NCBI GenBank assembly: GCA_903869725.1
Contig: CAIQAD010000002.1
Location: 1-64,000, forward strand
Length of the DNA stretch: 64,000 bases
Reading direction: 5' to 3'
Source: an uncultured Alphaproteobacteria bacterium
GTDB lineage: Bacteria; Pseudomonadota; Alphaproteobacteria; Pelagibacterales; Pelagibacteraceae
Positions 8,530 to 16,205 of the stretch are shown one piece after another (position 1 is the stretch's first letter; every line of letters begins with the position of its first letter). The notes beneath the pieces were generated by a model. It was not told where the DNA came from. It did no database searches and saw nothing but the letters and a program-made list of their open reading frames with translations. The position numbers and the translations under genes were made by a program.

Positions 8530-8581
8530 TTTGCGCTGATTTACCGAATTGCGAGCGCAAATAAACAGCTAAAAAGGTAAA
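8530..8581 (+). promoter_or_regulatory. SAM-II riboswitch aptamer upstream of metW
   Basis: S-adenosylmethionine-binding H-type pseudoknot. The sequence follows the SAM-II consensus closely: GCGCTGATTTA, CCG, ATTGC, AGCGC, AAA and AGCTAAAAAGG in order. Stem P1 pairs TTTGCGC (8530-8536) with GCGCAAA (8555-8561). The pseudoknot can pair TTTACC (8540-8545) with GGTAAA (8576-8581), which buries the Shine-Dalgarno AAGG at 8574-8577. Known SAM-II elements shut off translation of methionine genes, most often metX/metA, when SAM is bound. Here the gene controlled is metW. Confidence 0.93.
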
Positions 8582-8608
8582 AAAAATTATTAATTAATAA
8601 TTTTTTTT
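8579..8608 (+). repeat. Perfect 30-bp AT-only palindrome between Shine-Dalgarno and metW start
   Basis: Eight A, TTATTAA, then its exact mirror complement TTAATAA and eight T. It starts 2 nt after the riboswitch Shine-Dalgarno and ends 7 nt before the metW ATG. Folded as RNA it gives a 13-15 bp A-U hairpin. It overlaps the 3' side of the pseudoknot helix (8579-8581), so hairpin and ligand-bound aptamer partly compete. It may act as a spacer-shortening hairpin or as a weak terminator. Confidence 0.85.
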
Positions 8609-8615
8609 AAAATGC

Positions 8616-9218
8616 ATGAAATTAGAGTCCAGATTAGTATTAGATTTTATTGAACCTCTGTCTAAAGTTCTTGACGTTGGTTGTGGTGATGGAAACATCC
8701 TTCTACATCTCAAAAAAGAAAAAAAAATAGATGCTCGTGGAATTGAAATTGACCATGAAAAAGTAAAAACAAGCATTGCAAAAGGCTTGTCTGTTGTGGA
8801 AGGTAATGCTGAAAAAGATTTATCAAATTATCCTGACCAATCATTTGATTATGCTATATTAACTCAAACTTTGCAGGCTTTTTACAATCCTAGAAAAGTT
8901 TTGAATGAATTATTAAGAATTGGAAAAAATTCTATCGTATCAATACCAAATTTTGGTTACTGGAAAGTTAGACTAAGCTTATTATTTAATGGCAGAATGC
9001 CTGTTACTAAAACTTTACCTAATACATGGTACAATACGCCTAATCTACACATGTGTACTATAAAAGATTTTTTTGATCTCTGTGTAACGGATAAGATAAT
9101 AATAAAAAATTCAATTGCTGTCACAGGAGAAAAATTTTCAAAAATCACTAACTCTAATTTAGAATTTAAAAACTGGTCTTCAGAATATGGAATTTTTTTA
9201 ATTAGTAAAAATAATTAA
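8616..9218 (+). CDS. metW: Methionine biosynthesis protein MetW (methyltransferase fold)
   Basis: A 200-residue class I SAM-methyltransferase-fold protein. Motif I is VLDVGCGDG (18-26), followed by GIEID and the MetW-specific stretch ILTQTLQAFYNPRKVL, then SIPNFGYWKVR and LPNTWYNTPNLH. MetW normally partners MetX in homoserine acylation, but no metX is adjacent. The ATG at 8616 gives the usual MetW N-terminus (SRLVLDFIEP); an ATG at 8612 is out of frame. Expression is predicted to fall at high SAM through the SAM-II element. The stop interlocks with the opposing methyltransferase gene (TTAA). Confidence 0.95.
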   Translation: MKLESRLVLDFIEPLSKVLDVGCGDGNILLHLKKEKKIDARGIEIDHEKVKTSIAKGLSVVEGNAEKDLSNYPDQSFDYAILTQTLQAFYNPRKVLNELLRIGKNSIVSIPNFGYWKVRLSLLFNGRMPVTKTLPNTWYNTPNLHMCTIKDFFDLCVTDKIIIKNSIAVTGEKFSKITNSNLEFKNWSSEYGIFLISKNN

Positions 9219-9922
9219 ATTCTAGATAATTCAGCTTTTCTTGAAAAGATTTTATTTTTTTGCTTACTTAATCTTGAATAAACTCTTTTTTTTGCAACTA
9301 TCATATAGAGCCCATTAAAATTTTTCCATAAAGTAGGGCCAAATTTATTAAATAATAAATTTTTTTTTTGCAAAAAATTAGAATTGGTAGGGGGAAAGTA
9401 AATTAATCTTTCAATAAATTGAATGTCAAAATTATTTAAATTTAAAAAATTTTCAATTGTCAATTTTGAAAAAGATAAACCATTTGAAAAGGGACTTATA
9501 TTTTTTATTGACCAAAAAGAAAATTTATTTGGCAACAAAAAATAAGCAGTTCCTTCTGGAGCAAGGACTCGCCACAATTCATTTAATGAAAGTCGAATAT
9601 TATTTGAATACTCAAGATAGTGAATAGCCAATATGTGATTTAACGCGGAATCTTCTATAGGAAGATATTCTTGATTAACTAAAATATTTTTGCTTTCTTT
9701 TTCTTCTATAATATTTTTTATAACACCATGTCTATTATCAAAAAAATTTAAAAACTTTATACCATTTCGACTTAAATCATTCTGAAAATAACCAAATGTA
9801 CTAAAGATTTGGTCGCTATAAACAGACGCATACTTTTTTAAAAAAAAATTAATCTCATTTTTTACTATTTTTCCTAAATTAGTTTTGTAAAAATTTTTAA
9901 AATCGCTAGCATGTAAATACAT
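9215..9922 (-). CDS. Methyltransferase-fold protein adjacent to gloB
   Basis: A 235-residue protein with the C-terminal half of a class I methyltransferase domain: LPIEDSALNHILAIHYLEY (post-motif, about 97-115), LNELWRVLAPEGTAYFLLPN (about 129-148) and NGLYMIVAKKR near 210. The usual glycine-rich SAM loop is not visible; the equivalent region reads STFGYFQND. Alphaproteobacteria commonly carry such a gene divergent from gloB. Substrate and even catalytic activity are unknown. Divergent gap to gloB is 32 nt. Confidence 0.7.
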   Translation of the reverse strand: MYLHASDFKNFYKTNLGKIVKNEINFFLKKYASVYSDQIFSTFGYFQNDLSRNGIKFLNFFDNRHGVIKNIIEEKESKNILVNQEYLPIEDSALNHILAIHYLEYSNNIRLSLNELWRVLAPEGTAYFLLPNKFSFWSIKNISPFSNGLSFSKLTIENFLNLNNFDIQFIERLIYFPPTNSNFLQKKNLLFNKFGPTLWKNFNGLYMIVAKKRVYSRLSKQKNKIFSRKAELSRI

Positions 9923-9954
9923 AAAAAGTTAATATAATATAAATCATCAAAGTA

Positions 9955-10717
9955 ATGAATATTGATATTATTCCATGCTTAAAAGATAACTACTCATATG
10001 TTGTTTCTGACAACAAAACTAGAAACGCTTGTGTTATTGATGCTCCAGACTCAATTCCTATTAAAAATTTTTTAAAAAAAAAAAAAACTTAATTTAAAAT
10101 ATATTCTTAACACTCATCATCATTCTGATCATGTTGGTGGTAATTTGGAATTAAAAAAAGAATTTAAATGTAAAATCTTAGGGTTTCGTTACGACAAAAA
10201 TAGAATACCAGGAATTGACATTCTTTTGAATGATAAACAGAATTTTAAATTTGAAGAAACGGAAATAATTACTGAACACACTCCTGGTCATACATCTGGT
10301 CATATAATATTTTTTTTTAAAAAAGAAAAATATTTATTTACTGGAGATACACTTTTTTCTTTTGGATGTGGCCGATTATTTGAAGGTTCATATTTAGATA
10401 TGGTTAATTCACTAAAAAAAATAAAGAAATTACCTACAGATACAAAAATATTTTTTGGACATGAGTACACAAGCAATAATTTAATTTTTAGTAAAAATTT
10501 AACACAAAATAACAAAGCATTAAAAACTAATTATGAAAAATTTTTAAAAGACTTAAATAAAAAAAAATTTAGCACTCCATCTACTTTAGAAGTAGAAAAT
10601 AAATTTAATATTTTTTTACAATTTGATAACGAAAAATTCAAAAAAGAAATAAATTTAAATCATTTAAATGAGTTAGATTTTTTTAAAAAAATTAGAGACC
10701 TCAAAGATAACGCTTAA
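9955..10717 (+). pseudogene. gloB: Hydroxyacylglutathione hydrolase (glyoxalase II), frameshifted in an A14 tract
   Basis: Metallo-beta-lactamase fold enzyme that would hydrolyse S-lactoylglutathione to lactate in methylglyoxal detoxification. The ATG at 9955 opens a normal GloB N-terminus (IIPCLKDNYSYVVSD) that runs into a stop at 10090-10092 after the tract A14 at 10074-10087. Dropping one A restores LNLKYILNTHHHSDHVGGN (zinc motif THHHSDH) and the rest: TPGHTSGH, TGDTLFSFGCGR, FFGHEYT. The joined frame is 253 residues, the expected length. Cause may be an assembly indel, a real lesion, or a tract bypassed by slippage. It is placed directly before rplU. Confidence 0.88.
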
Positions 10718-10746
10718 AACCTAAGATACTTCAATAAAAAGCTAAC

Positions 10747-10774
10747 TTGACAACCTTTAGTGGGTATATATATT
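10747..10774 (+). promoter_or_regulatory. Promoter of the rplU-rpmA operon
   Basis: Perfect -35 TTGACA (10747-10752), 16-nt spacer, -10 TATATT (10769-10774). Predicted start near 10781, giving a leader of only about 15 nt before the rplU ATG at 10796. There is no space for an attenuator, so rplU control, if any, is at this promoter. Confidence 0.65.
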
Positions 10775-10795
10775 CGCCGAACTTAAATTTATCCT

Positions 10796-11164
10796 ATGAC
10801 ATTTGCTGTAATAAAAACTGGAGGTAAACAATATAAAGTTTCAACAAACGAAACTTTACGAATTGAAAAATTAGAGCATGAGGCTGGCAAAAAATTAGAG
10901 TTCAAAGATGTTCTATTAACTGTAGATAAAACAGATACCGAGATTGGTTTACCAAATATTGATGGCGCTAAAGTAGAAGCGGAACTTATAAAACAGACAA
11001 GAAATGACAAAATCATAATATTTAAAAAAAGAAGACGACAGAATTCACGAAGAAGACGCGGTCATAGACAACATGTTTCAATAGTGAAAATATTAAAAAT
11101 TTATGGTAAAAACGGTAAACTACTTTCTGAAAGCAAAGTAAAAGAAGATAGTGAAAAAAAATAA
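10796..11164 (+). CDS. rplU: 50S ribosomal protein L21
   Basis: Large-subunit protein binding 23S rRNA. 122 residues; family N-terminus FAVIKTGGKQYKV (about 3-15) and the basic rRNA-binding stretch KKRRRQNSRRRRGHRQ near 77-92 are clear. The last 20 or so residues (LLSESKVKEDSEKK) form a charged tail beyond the usual L21 core. First gene of rplU-rpmA-obgE, the standard bacterial order; rpmA follows after 22 nt. Confidence 0.97.
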   Translation: MTFAVIKTGGKQYKVSTNETLRIEKLEHEAGKKLEFKDVLLTVDKTDTEIGLPNIDGAKVEAELIKQTRNDKIIIFKKRRRQNSRRRRGHRQHVSIVKILKIYGKNGKLLSESKVKEDSEKK

Positions 11165-11186
11165 AAATAATAGTTAATATAAAATA

Positions 11187-11441
11187 ATGGCAACAAAAAA
11201 AGCTGGCGGCTCGACAAAAAATGGTCGTGATAGTGCAGGTCGACGACTTGGAGTAAAAAAATTCGGTGGGCAAACTGTAATAGCTGGAAATATCATTATG
11301 AGACAGAGAGGAACTAAAATGTTTCCAGGCAATAACGTTGGTATGGGCAAAGATCATACAATTTTTTCTAAAGTAAACGGAATTGTCAAATTCGAGACTA
11401 AGAAACTCGGTAGAACTTACATTTCAGTTATTCCTCTATAA
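11187..11441 (+). CDS. rpmA: 50S ribosomal protein L27
   Basis: 84 residues, normal for L27, located near the peptidyl transferase centre. Family motifs: the N-terminal [16 protein letters not shown] (unprocessed Gram-negative type, no cleavable N-extension), [12 protein letters not shown] and [13 protein letters not shown] short inverted repeat follows the stop but has no T tract, so transcription probably continues into obgE after the 51-nt gap. Confidence 0.97.
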   Translation: MATKKAGGSTKNGRDSAGRRLGVKKFGGQTVIAGNIIMRQRGTKMFPGNNVGMGKDHTIFSKVNGIVKFETKKLGRTYISVIPL

Positions 11442-11492
11442 GTCAGTTTATTTTAAACTGATATTCCTATTAATAATCAATAAAGCAATATT

Positions 11493-12464
11493 ATGAAATT
11501 TTTAGATCAAGTTAAAATTTTTATTAAAGCAGGTAATGGAGGTAATGGATGTGTTGCTTTCAGAAGAGAAAAATTTATTGAATTTGGAGGACCTAATGGT
11601 GGAGATGGAGGGAGTGGAGGTTCAATAATTATTAAAGCTGTTAACGGATTGAATACACTTGTTGATTATCGTTATGCACAACATCATAAAGCTGCAAATG
11701 GGTCTAATGGTTCTGGAAATAATAAAACCGGTCATGCAGGTAAAGATTTAATTTTAAAAGTTCCAGTCGGAACTCAAGTTTACGAGGAAGATCAAAAAAC
11801 TTTATTATTTGATTTAATTAAAGAAAATCAAGAATATATAATTGCTAAAGGTGGTGGTGGCGGTTTAGGAAATAGTAAATTTAAAAGTTCAACGAACAGA
11901 TCACCAAGAAAATTTACTTATGGCAAAATTGGAGAAGAATTAATAGTTTGGTTAGAATTAAAACTAATAGCAGATGTTGGGATTATTGGTTTTCCAAATG
12001 CAGGCAAGTCTAGCTTATTGTCTATTTCGACTAGAGCAAGACCAAAAATTGCAAACTACCCTTTTACTACGCTTAATCCTAATCTTGGGGTAGTTAATAT
12101 TGATGATAGAGAAATAGTCCTTGCTGATATTCCTGGACTGATTGAAGGTGCACACAACGGCCTTGGATTAGGAGATAAGTTCTTAAAGCATATAGAAAGA
12201 TGCAAAAGTATTATTCATATGATTGATATAACCGAGGAAAATCTAACTGATAAATATAAAATTATTAGAAATGAATTAAAAAGCTTTAATCCAGAGTTAA
12301 TGAAAAAAAAAGAACTAATCGTTTTTAATAAGATTGACTTAATAAACGAAGAAGAAAAAAAAGAAAAAATTGCTAATTTTATTAAAAAAACCAAAAAAAA
12401 AGTTTATGATATTTCTGTTGAAAAAAAAATTAATGTTAAAAGTTTATTAAGAGCAATTAAATGA
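11493..12464 (+). CDS. obgE: GTPase Obg (CgtA)
   Basis: Ribosome-associated GTPase of late 50S assembly and stress control. 323 residues: glycine-rich Obg fold at about 1-158 (AGNGGNGCVAFRREKF, GGPNGGDGG), then the G domain with P-loop GFPNAGKSS near 166, DIPGLIEGA (G3) and FNKIDL (G4, NKxD). The variable C-terminal OCT domain seen in some phyla is absent. Its final ATGA overlaps the proB start, indicating coupled translation. Confidence 0.97.
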   Translation: MKFLDQVKIFIKAGNGGNGCVAFRREKFIEFGGPNGGDGGSGGSIIIKAVNGLNTLVDYRYAQHHKAANGSNGSGNNKTGHAGKDLILKVPVGTQVYEEDQKTLLFDLIKENQEYIIAKGGGGGLGNSKFKSSTNRSPRKFTYGKIGEELIVWLELKLIADVGIIGFPNAGKSSLLSISTRARPKIANYPFTTLNPNLGVVNIDDREIVLADIPGLIEGAHNGLGLGDKFLKHIERCKSIIHMIDITEENLTDKYKIIRNELKSFNPELMKKKELIVFNKIDLINEEEKKEKIANFIKKTKKKVYDISVEKKINVKSLLRAIK

Positions 12465-13572
12465 ATCTTTTGCAATATAAAACAATTGTTCTCAAAATAG
12501 GATCTAGTTTAATTGTAGATAGCAAAAATAAAATTAAGAAAAACTGGTTCACAAAATTAATTGAGGATATACTATTTTTACATAAGCATAAAAAAAAAGT
12601 TATCATCGTTTCTTCAGGGGCTATTGCATTAGGATGTGATCTTTTGAAAATAAATAAAAAAAATGTAAAATTAAGTCAATTCCAAGCTATCGCTGCCGTT
12701 GGTCAAATAGAACTTATCAATTTATTTAAAAAATTTTTTGAAAAAAAAAAAATAAAAATATCACAAATTTTGCTTACACTTGATGACACTGAAGAAAGAA
12801 GAAGATCTTTAAATGCAAAAGAAACAATTAATAATTTATTAAAAATGTCTGTTATGCCAATTGTAAATGAAAACGATACGGTTGGGACATCCGAAATAAG
12901 ATATGGTGATAATGACCGTCTAGCCGCGCGTGTTGCTCAAATCTGCAATGCTGATTGTTTAATTATGCTTTCAGACGTTAACGGATTATATTCTCAAGAT
13001 CCTAAAAAAAATCAGTTTGCAAAAATAATTAAAAAAGTTGAAAAAATAGATAAAAAGATTGAAAATTTGGCCACAAAAAGTATCAGTGCGTACGGCACTG
13101 GCGGAATGATCACGAAGATTAAAGCTGCAAAAATATGTATGCAGTCTGGCTGCGACATGATTCTTACAAATGGATCTATTAATAATCCTATTAAAAATAT
13201 TGCAAAAAATAAAAATTTTACATTGTTTAAAGCAAAATCATCTTCTCTAAATGCAAAAAAACAATGGATACTTAATTCTTTGTCTACTAAAGGTTCAATT
13301 TCTATAGACGATGGAGCTGAAAAAGCATTACTTAACGGAAAAAGTCTATTACCAATTGGAGTAACTGCGGTTGAAGGTACGTTCAAACGCGGAGATGCTA
13401 TTTATATAATTAACTCAAAAAAAAAAAAATTGCAACCGGAATTTCAGCGTACTCTAGTGAAGATGCTAAAAAAATTAAAGGATTTAAAACAGATAAAATT
13501 AAAGAAATATTAGGATATGTAAGCAGAGGAGAAATAGTGCATATTGACAATCTAGTGCGACAAGAAAATTAA
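12461..13572 (+). CDS. proB: Glutamate 5-kinase, 3' end frameshifted in an A13 tract
   Basis: First step of proline synthesis, phosphorylating glutamate. The amino-acid kinase domain is intact: VLKIGSSLIV, IVSSGAIALG, NENDTVGTSEIRYGDND, MLSDVNGLYSQDP, GTGGMITKIKAA. A PUA domain starts at KGSISIDDGAEKAL. As read, the frame leaves the family sequence after the A13 tract at 13417-13429 and stops at 13513 (350 residues). Adding one A restores IATGISAYSSEDAKKIKGF and LGYVSRGEIVHIDNLV, ending at TAA 13570-13572, a 370-residue normal ProB. The defect would change only the PUA end, so kinase activity might survive. proA follows 3 nt after the restored stop. Confidence 0.93.
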
Positions 13573-13575
13573 AAA

Positions 13576-14832
13576 ATGTTGAATAAACAATTAATCAAAA
13601 TTGGCGAAAATGCTGTAAAAGCTGCAAATTTATTATCTTTATTAAAAGAAAAAACAAAAAATAAAGTTCTTAAGGACTTTTTAATTTTTATAAAAAAAGA
13701 AAAAAATAAAATTATTAATGCTAATAAAGTAGATATTGAAAAAGCCAAAAAAAATAAAATTAGTGAAAATTTAATTAATAGATTATTAATAAATGAAAAA
13801 AAAATTAATAGTATAATTCACTCTGTACAAGAGGTCATAAAATTCAAAGATCCAACTCACAAAATAGTTTCAAAGTGGAAACGTCCTAATGGATTGATAA
13901 TTAATAAATATACAGTTCCAATTGGTGTTATTGGTGTAATCTATGAAGCGCGTCCGAATGTAACTGCAGATGTTGCTACTTTATGTTTTAAATCAGGTAA
14001 TGCTGTAATATTAAGAGGAGGCAGTGAAGCTCTGATGACTAATAAAGTAATTTCTGAACTATTTATAAAAGCACTTAAGAAAAATAAAATTGATGAGAAC
14101 TGTGTTCAATTAATTAAAAATACCGATAGAAAGTTAGTTGATTATTTGCTGTCTAAAATGGATAAATATATTAACGTAATTATTCCAAGAGGAGGAAAAA
14201 ATTTAGTTAAAAAAGTTTTAGAAATGTCAAGTGTACCAATCATAGGTCACCTTGAAGGTCTTTGTCATGTTTATATTGATAAATATGCAAATTTAGAAAT
14301 GGCAAAAAAAATAACTTTAAATGCAAAAATGAGAAACACTAGTATTTGTGGAGCAGCTGAAACTTTGCTTGTTCATAAATCTTGTATCAAGACTCATTTA
14401 AAACCAATATTACAATTATTAAGCATTAGTGGTTGCGAAATTATAGGTGATGCTATTGTGAAAAAAAATTTTAAAAACAGTATAATTGCAAAAGAGCAAG
14501 ACTGGAAAACAGAATATCTTGATTCAAAAATTTCTGTAAAGGTTGTTAATAACATAGAAGAAGCAATAAAACATATTAATAAATATGGAACAAAACACAC
14601 GGAAAGTATCATTACGGAAAACAAAAAAAATGCTAAATTATTTTTAACAAACGTGGATAGCTCAATAGTATTACATAACGCATCAACACAATTTGCAGAT
14701 GGTGGTGAATTTGGATTCGGAGCTGAAGTTGGAATATCAACAAATAAATTACATCCTCGTGGCCCTGTAGGACTGGAACAGTTAACTACTTATAAATATA
14801 TAATTGAGGGTAATGGACAAATTAGAGCTTAA
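13576..14832 (+). CDS. proA: Glutamate-5-semialdehyde dehydrogenase (gamma-glutamyl phosphate reductase)
   Basis: Second step of proline synthesis, NADPH-dependent reduction of glutamyl phosphate. 418 residues, standard length. Motifs: GVIGVIYEARPNVTADVA near 113-130, ILRGGSEA near 148, IIPRGGK near 200, and the catalytic Cys in RNTSICGAAETLL near 255. Downstream of proB in the same operon, with nadD 15 nt further on. Confidence 0.97.
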   Translation: MLNKQLIKIGENAVKAANLLSLLKEKTKNKVLKDFLIFIKKEKNKIINANKVDIEKAKKNKISENLINRLLINEKKINSIIHSVQEVIKFKDPTHKIVSKWKRPNGLIINKYTVPIGVIGVIYEARPNVTADVATLCFKSGNAVILRGGSEALMTNKVISELFIKALKKNKIDENCVQLIKNTDRKLVDYLLSKMDKYINVIIPRGGKNLVKKVLEMSSVPIIGHLEGLCHVYIDKYANLEMAKKITLNAKMRNTSICGAAETLLVHKSCIKTHLKPILQLLSISGCEIIGDAIVKKNFKNSIIAKEQDWKTEYLDSKISVKVVNNIEEAIKHINKYGTKHTESIITENKKNAKLFLTNVDSSIVLHNASTQFADGGEFGFGAEVGISTNKLHPRGPVGLEQLTTYKYIIEGNGQIRA

Positions 14833-14847
14833 TTATATTCTACTATA

Positions 14848-15402
14848 ATGAATATTGGCATTCTTGGAGGAACTTTTGATCCACCCCACAAAGGACATTT
14901 ACACATTTCTTTAGAAGCTTCTAAACGATTCAAATTACAAAAGATAATATGGCTATTAACAAATCAAAATCCTTTAAAAAAAAATCAACCGTCAAAAAAT
15001 ATTAAAGAGAGAATAGAAAATTGTAAAAAATTTACAAATAAGAATAAAAATTTAATAAAAATTTTAAATACAGAGAATATAACAAAATCTAACTATTTAT
15101 TTAACAATTTGAACTATATTATTAATAAATCTAAACATAATAATTATTACTTTATTATGGGGGCGGATAGCTTTATACAATTTAATAAATGGAAAAAAAA
15201 TAATACTATTTTGAAAAAATTATCACTAATCATCATCAACAGACCAAACTTTACCATTAAATCGTTAAATTCAATAAGTGCAAAAAAATTTGAAAAGCTA
15301 AAATCAAATAACCATAATTTAATCAATAATCGAACCAGATGGTATTTTGTAAATTCAAAAATTATTAAATTATCCTCGACGGAGTTAAGAAAAAATCAAT
15401 AA
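14848..15402 (+). CDS. nadD: Nicotinate-nucleotide adenylyltransferase
   Basis: Adenylates nicotinate mononucleotide to deamido-NAD in NAD synthesis. 184 residues. Nucleotidyltransferase motifs GGTFDPPHKGHLHIS (7-21, containing the HxGH-type signature HKGH) and the C-terminal SSTELR (the ISSTxIR equivalent) are present, as is the MGADSFIQFNKWK substrate region near 105. Its last base is shared with the start of rsfS, in the usual proA-nadD-rsfS-rlmH order. Confidence 0.94.
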   Translation: MNIGILGGTFDPPHKGHLHISLEASKRFKLQKIIWLLTNQNPLKKNQPSKNIKERIENCKKFTNKNKNLIKILNTENITKSNYLFNNLNYIINKSKHNNYYFIMGADSFIQFNKWKKNNTILKKLSLIIINRPNFTIKSLNSISAKKFEKLKSNNHNLINNRTRWYFVNSKIIKLSSTELRKNQ

Positions 15403-15758
15403 TGAAAAATAAAAAAAAAGAAACGCTTTTAAAAACAATAATTAAAATTTTAGAAGATAATAAGGCGAAAGATATTGTAGCTATTGATTTATCAAATAAA
15501 AGTTCAATCGCAGATTATATGATTGTTGCAAGCGGAACATCTTCTAGACATATTCAGTCTGTTTCGGAAAATACACTGGATCAACTAAAAAAAATTGGAA
15601 TACTAGATTGTAAAATTGAAGGAAAAGAAAGTGAAAATTGGAAGTTAATCGACGCGATAGATATCATTATTCATATCTTTCATCACGAACAAAGAAAAAA
15701 TTATGATTTAGAAAAAATGTGGCAAGACGTTCTGCCTAATCATAAAATATTTGTTTAA
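15402..15758 (+). CDS. rsfS: Ribosomal silencing factor RsfS
   Basis: 118-residue Iojap-family protein that binds L14 and blocks subunit joining when nutrients are low. Hallmarks: KAKDIVAIDLSNKSSIADYMIVASG (two parts, about 20-45), GTSSRHIQS, and the family end EGKESENWKLIDAIDIIIH with HEQRKNYDLEKMW. It overlaps neighbours on both sides by one base, so it is translated as part of nadD-rsfS-rlmH. Confidence 0.95.
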   Translation: MKNKKKETLLKTIIKILEDNKAKDIVAIDLSNKSSIADYMIVASGTSSRHIQSVSENTLDQLKKIGILDCKIEGKESENWKLIDAIDIIIHIFHHEQRKNYDLEKMWQDVLPNHKIFV

Positions 15759-16204
15759 TGAAAATAAAAATACTTTGTTTAGGAAGACTAAATAAAGATG
15801 AAGAAAATAAATTATGCGAAAGATACGAAAAAAGACTTTCTGGTTTAAAAAAATCAGGAATTACAGATTTTTCAATTAAACATATATCTGCTTTAGAATT
15901 AAAAAATATCTTAAAAGCTCAAAAGGAAAAAGAGCATATAATTTTTCTTAGTGAAAATGGCAGTCAGATTGATACCATAAGTTTATGTAAAAAAATTAAA
16001 AAATTAATAGAAAGTTCATTTAAAACGACATTATTTATAATCGGCAGCCCACTAGGATTTGAAAAATCTCTAAATAAAAATTCTTTCGAAAAAATTTGTT
16101 TAAGCAAGTTAACTTTGACACACTCTTTTGCTAGAGTTCTATTAACTGAACAAATTTACAGATGTGCTACAATTATGATAAATCATCCGTATCATAAAAT
16201 ATAA
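15758..16204 (+). CDS. rlmH: 23S rRNA pseudouridine1915 N3-methyltransferase RlmH
   Basis: SPOUT-class SAM methyltransferase acting on helix 69 of 23S rRNA in the assembled 70S ribosome. 148 residues, family length. The knot region IIGSPLGFEKS (about 88-98) corresponds to the usual IGGADG loop with Gly-Ser replacing Gly-Gly, and the conserved end LTHSFARVLLTEQIYR with NHPYHK is complete. ctpA follows after one base; the envC-like gene often found in between is absent. Confidence 0.93.
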   Translation: MKIKILCLGRLNKDEENKLCERYEKRLSGLKKSGITDFSIKHISALELKNILKAQKEKEHIIFLSENGSQIDTISLCKKIKKLIESSFKTTLFIIGSPLGFEKSLNKNSFEKICLSKLTLTHSFARVLLTEQIYRCATIMINHPYHKI

Positions 16205-16205
16205 A

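Noticed and set aside
11022-11357. 111-codon minus-strand frame opposite rplU/rpmA
   Set aside because: It lies antisense to two clear ribosomal genes, is Phe/Ser-rich as expected of antisense AT-rich sequence and resembles no family.
11443-11461. Terminator after rpmA
   Set aside because: The inverted repeat (TCAGTTTA, 3-nt loop, TAAACTGA) has no following T tract and a weak stem; it is more likely incidental.
13012-13386. 124-codon minus-strand frame inside proB
   Set aside because: Antisense shadow of the proB kinase and PUA domains.
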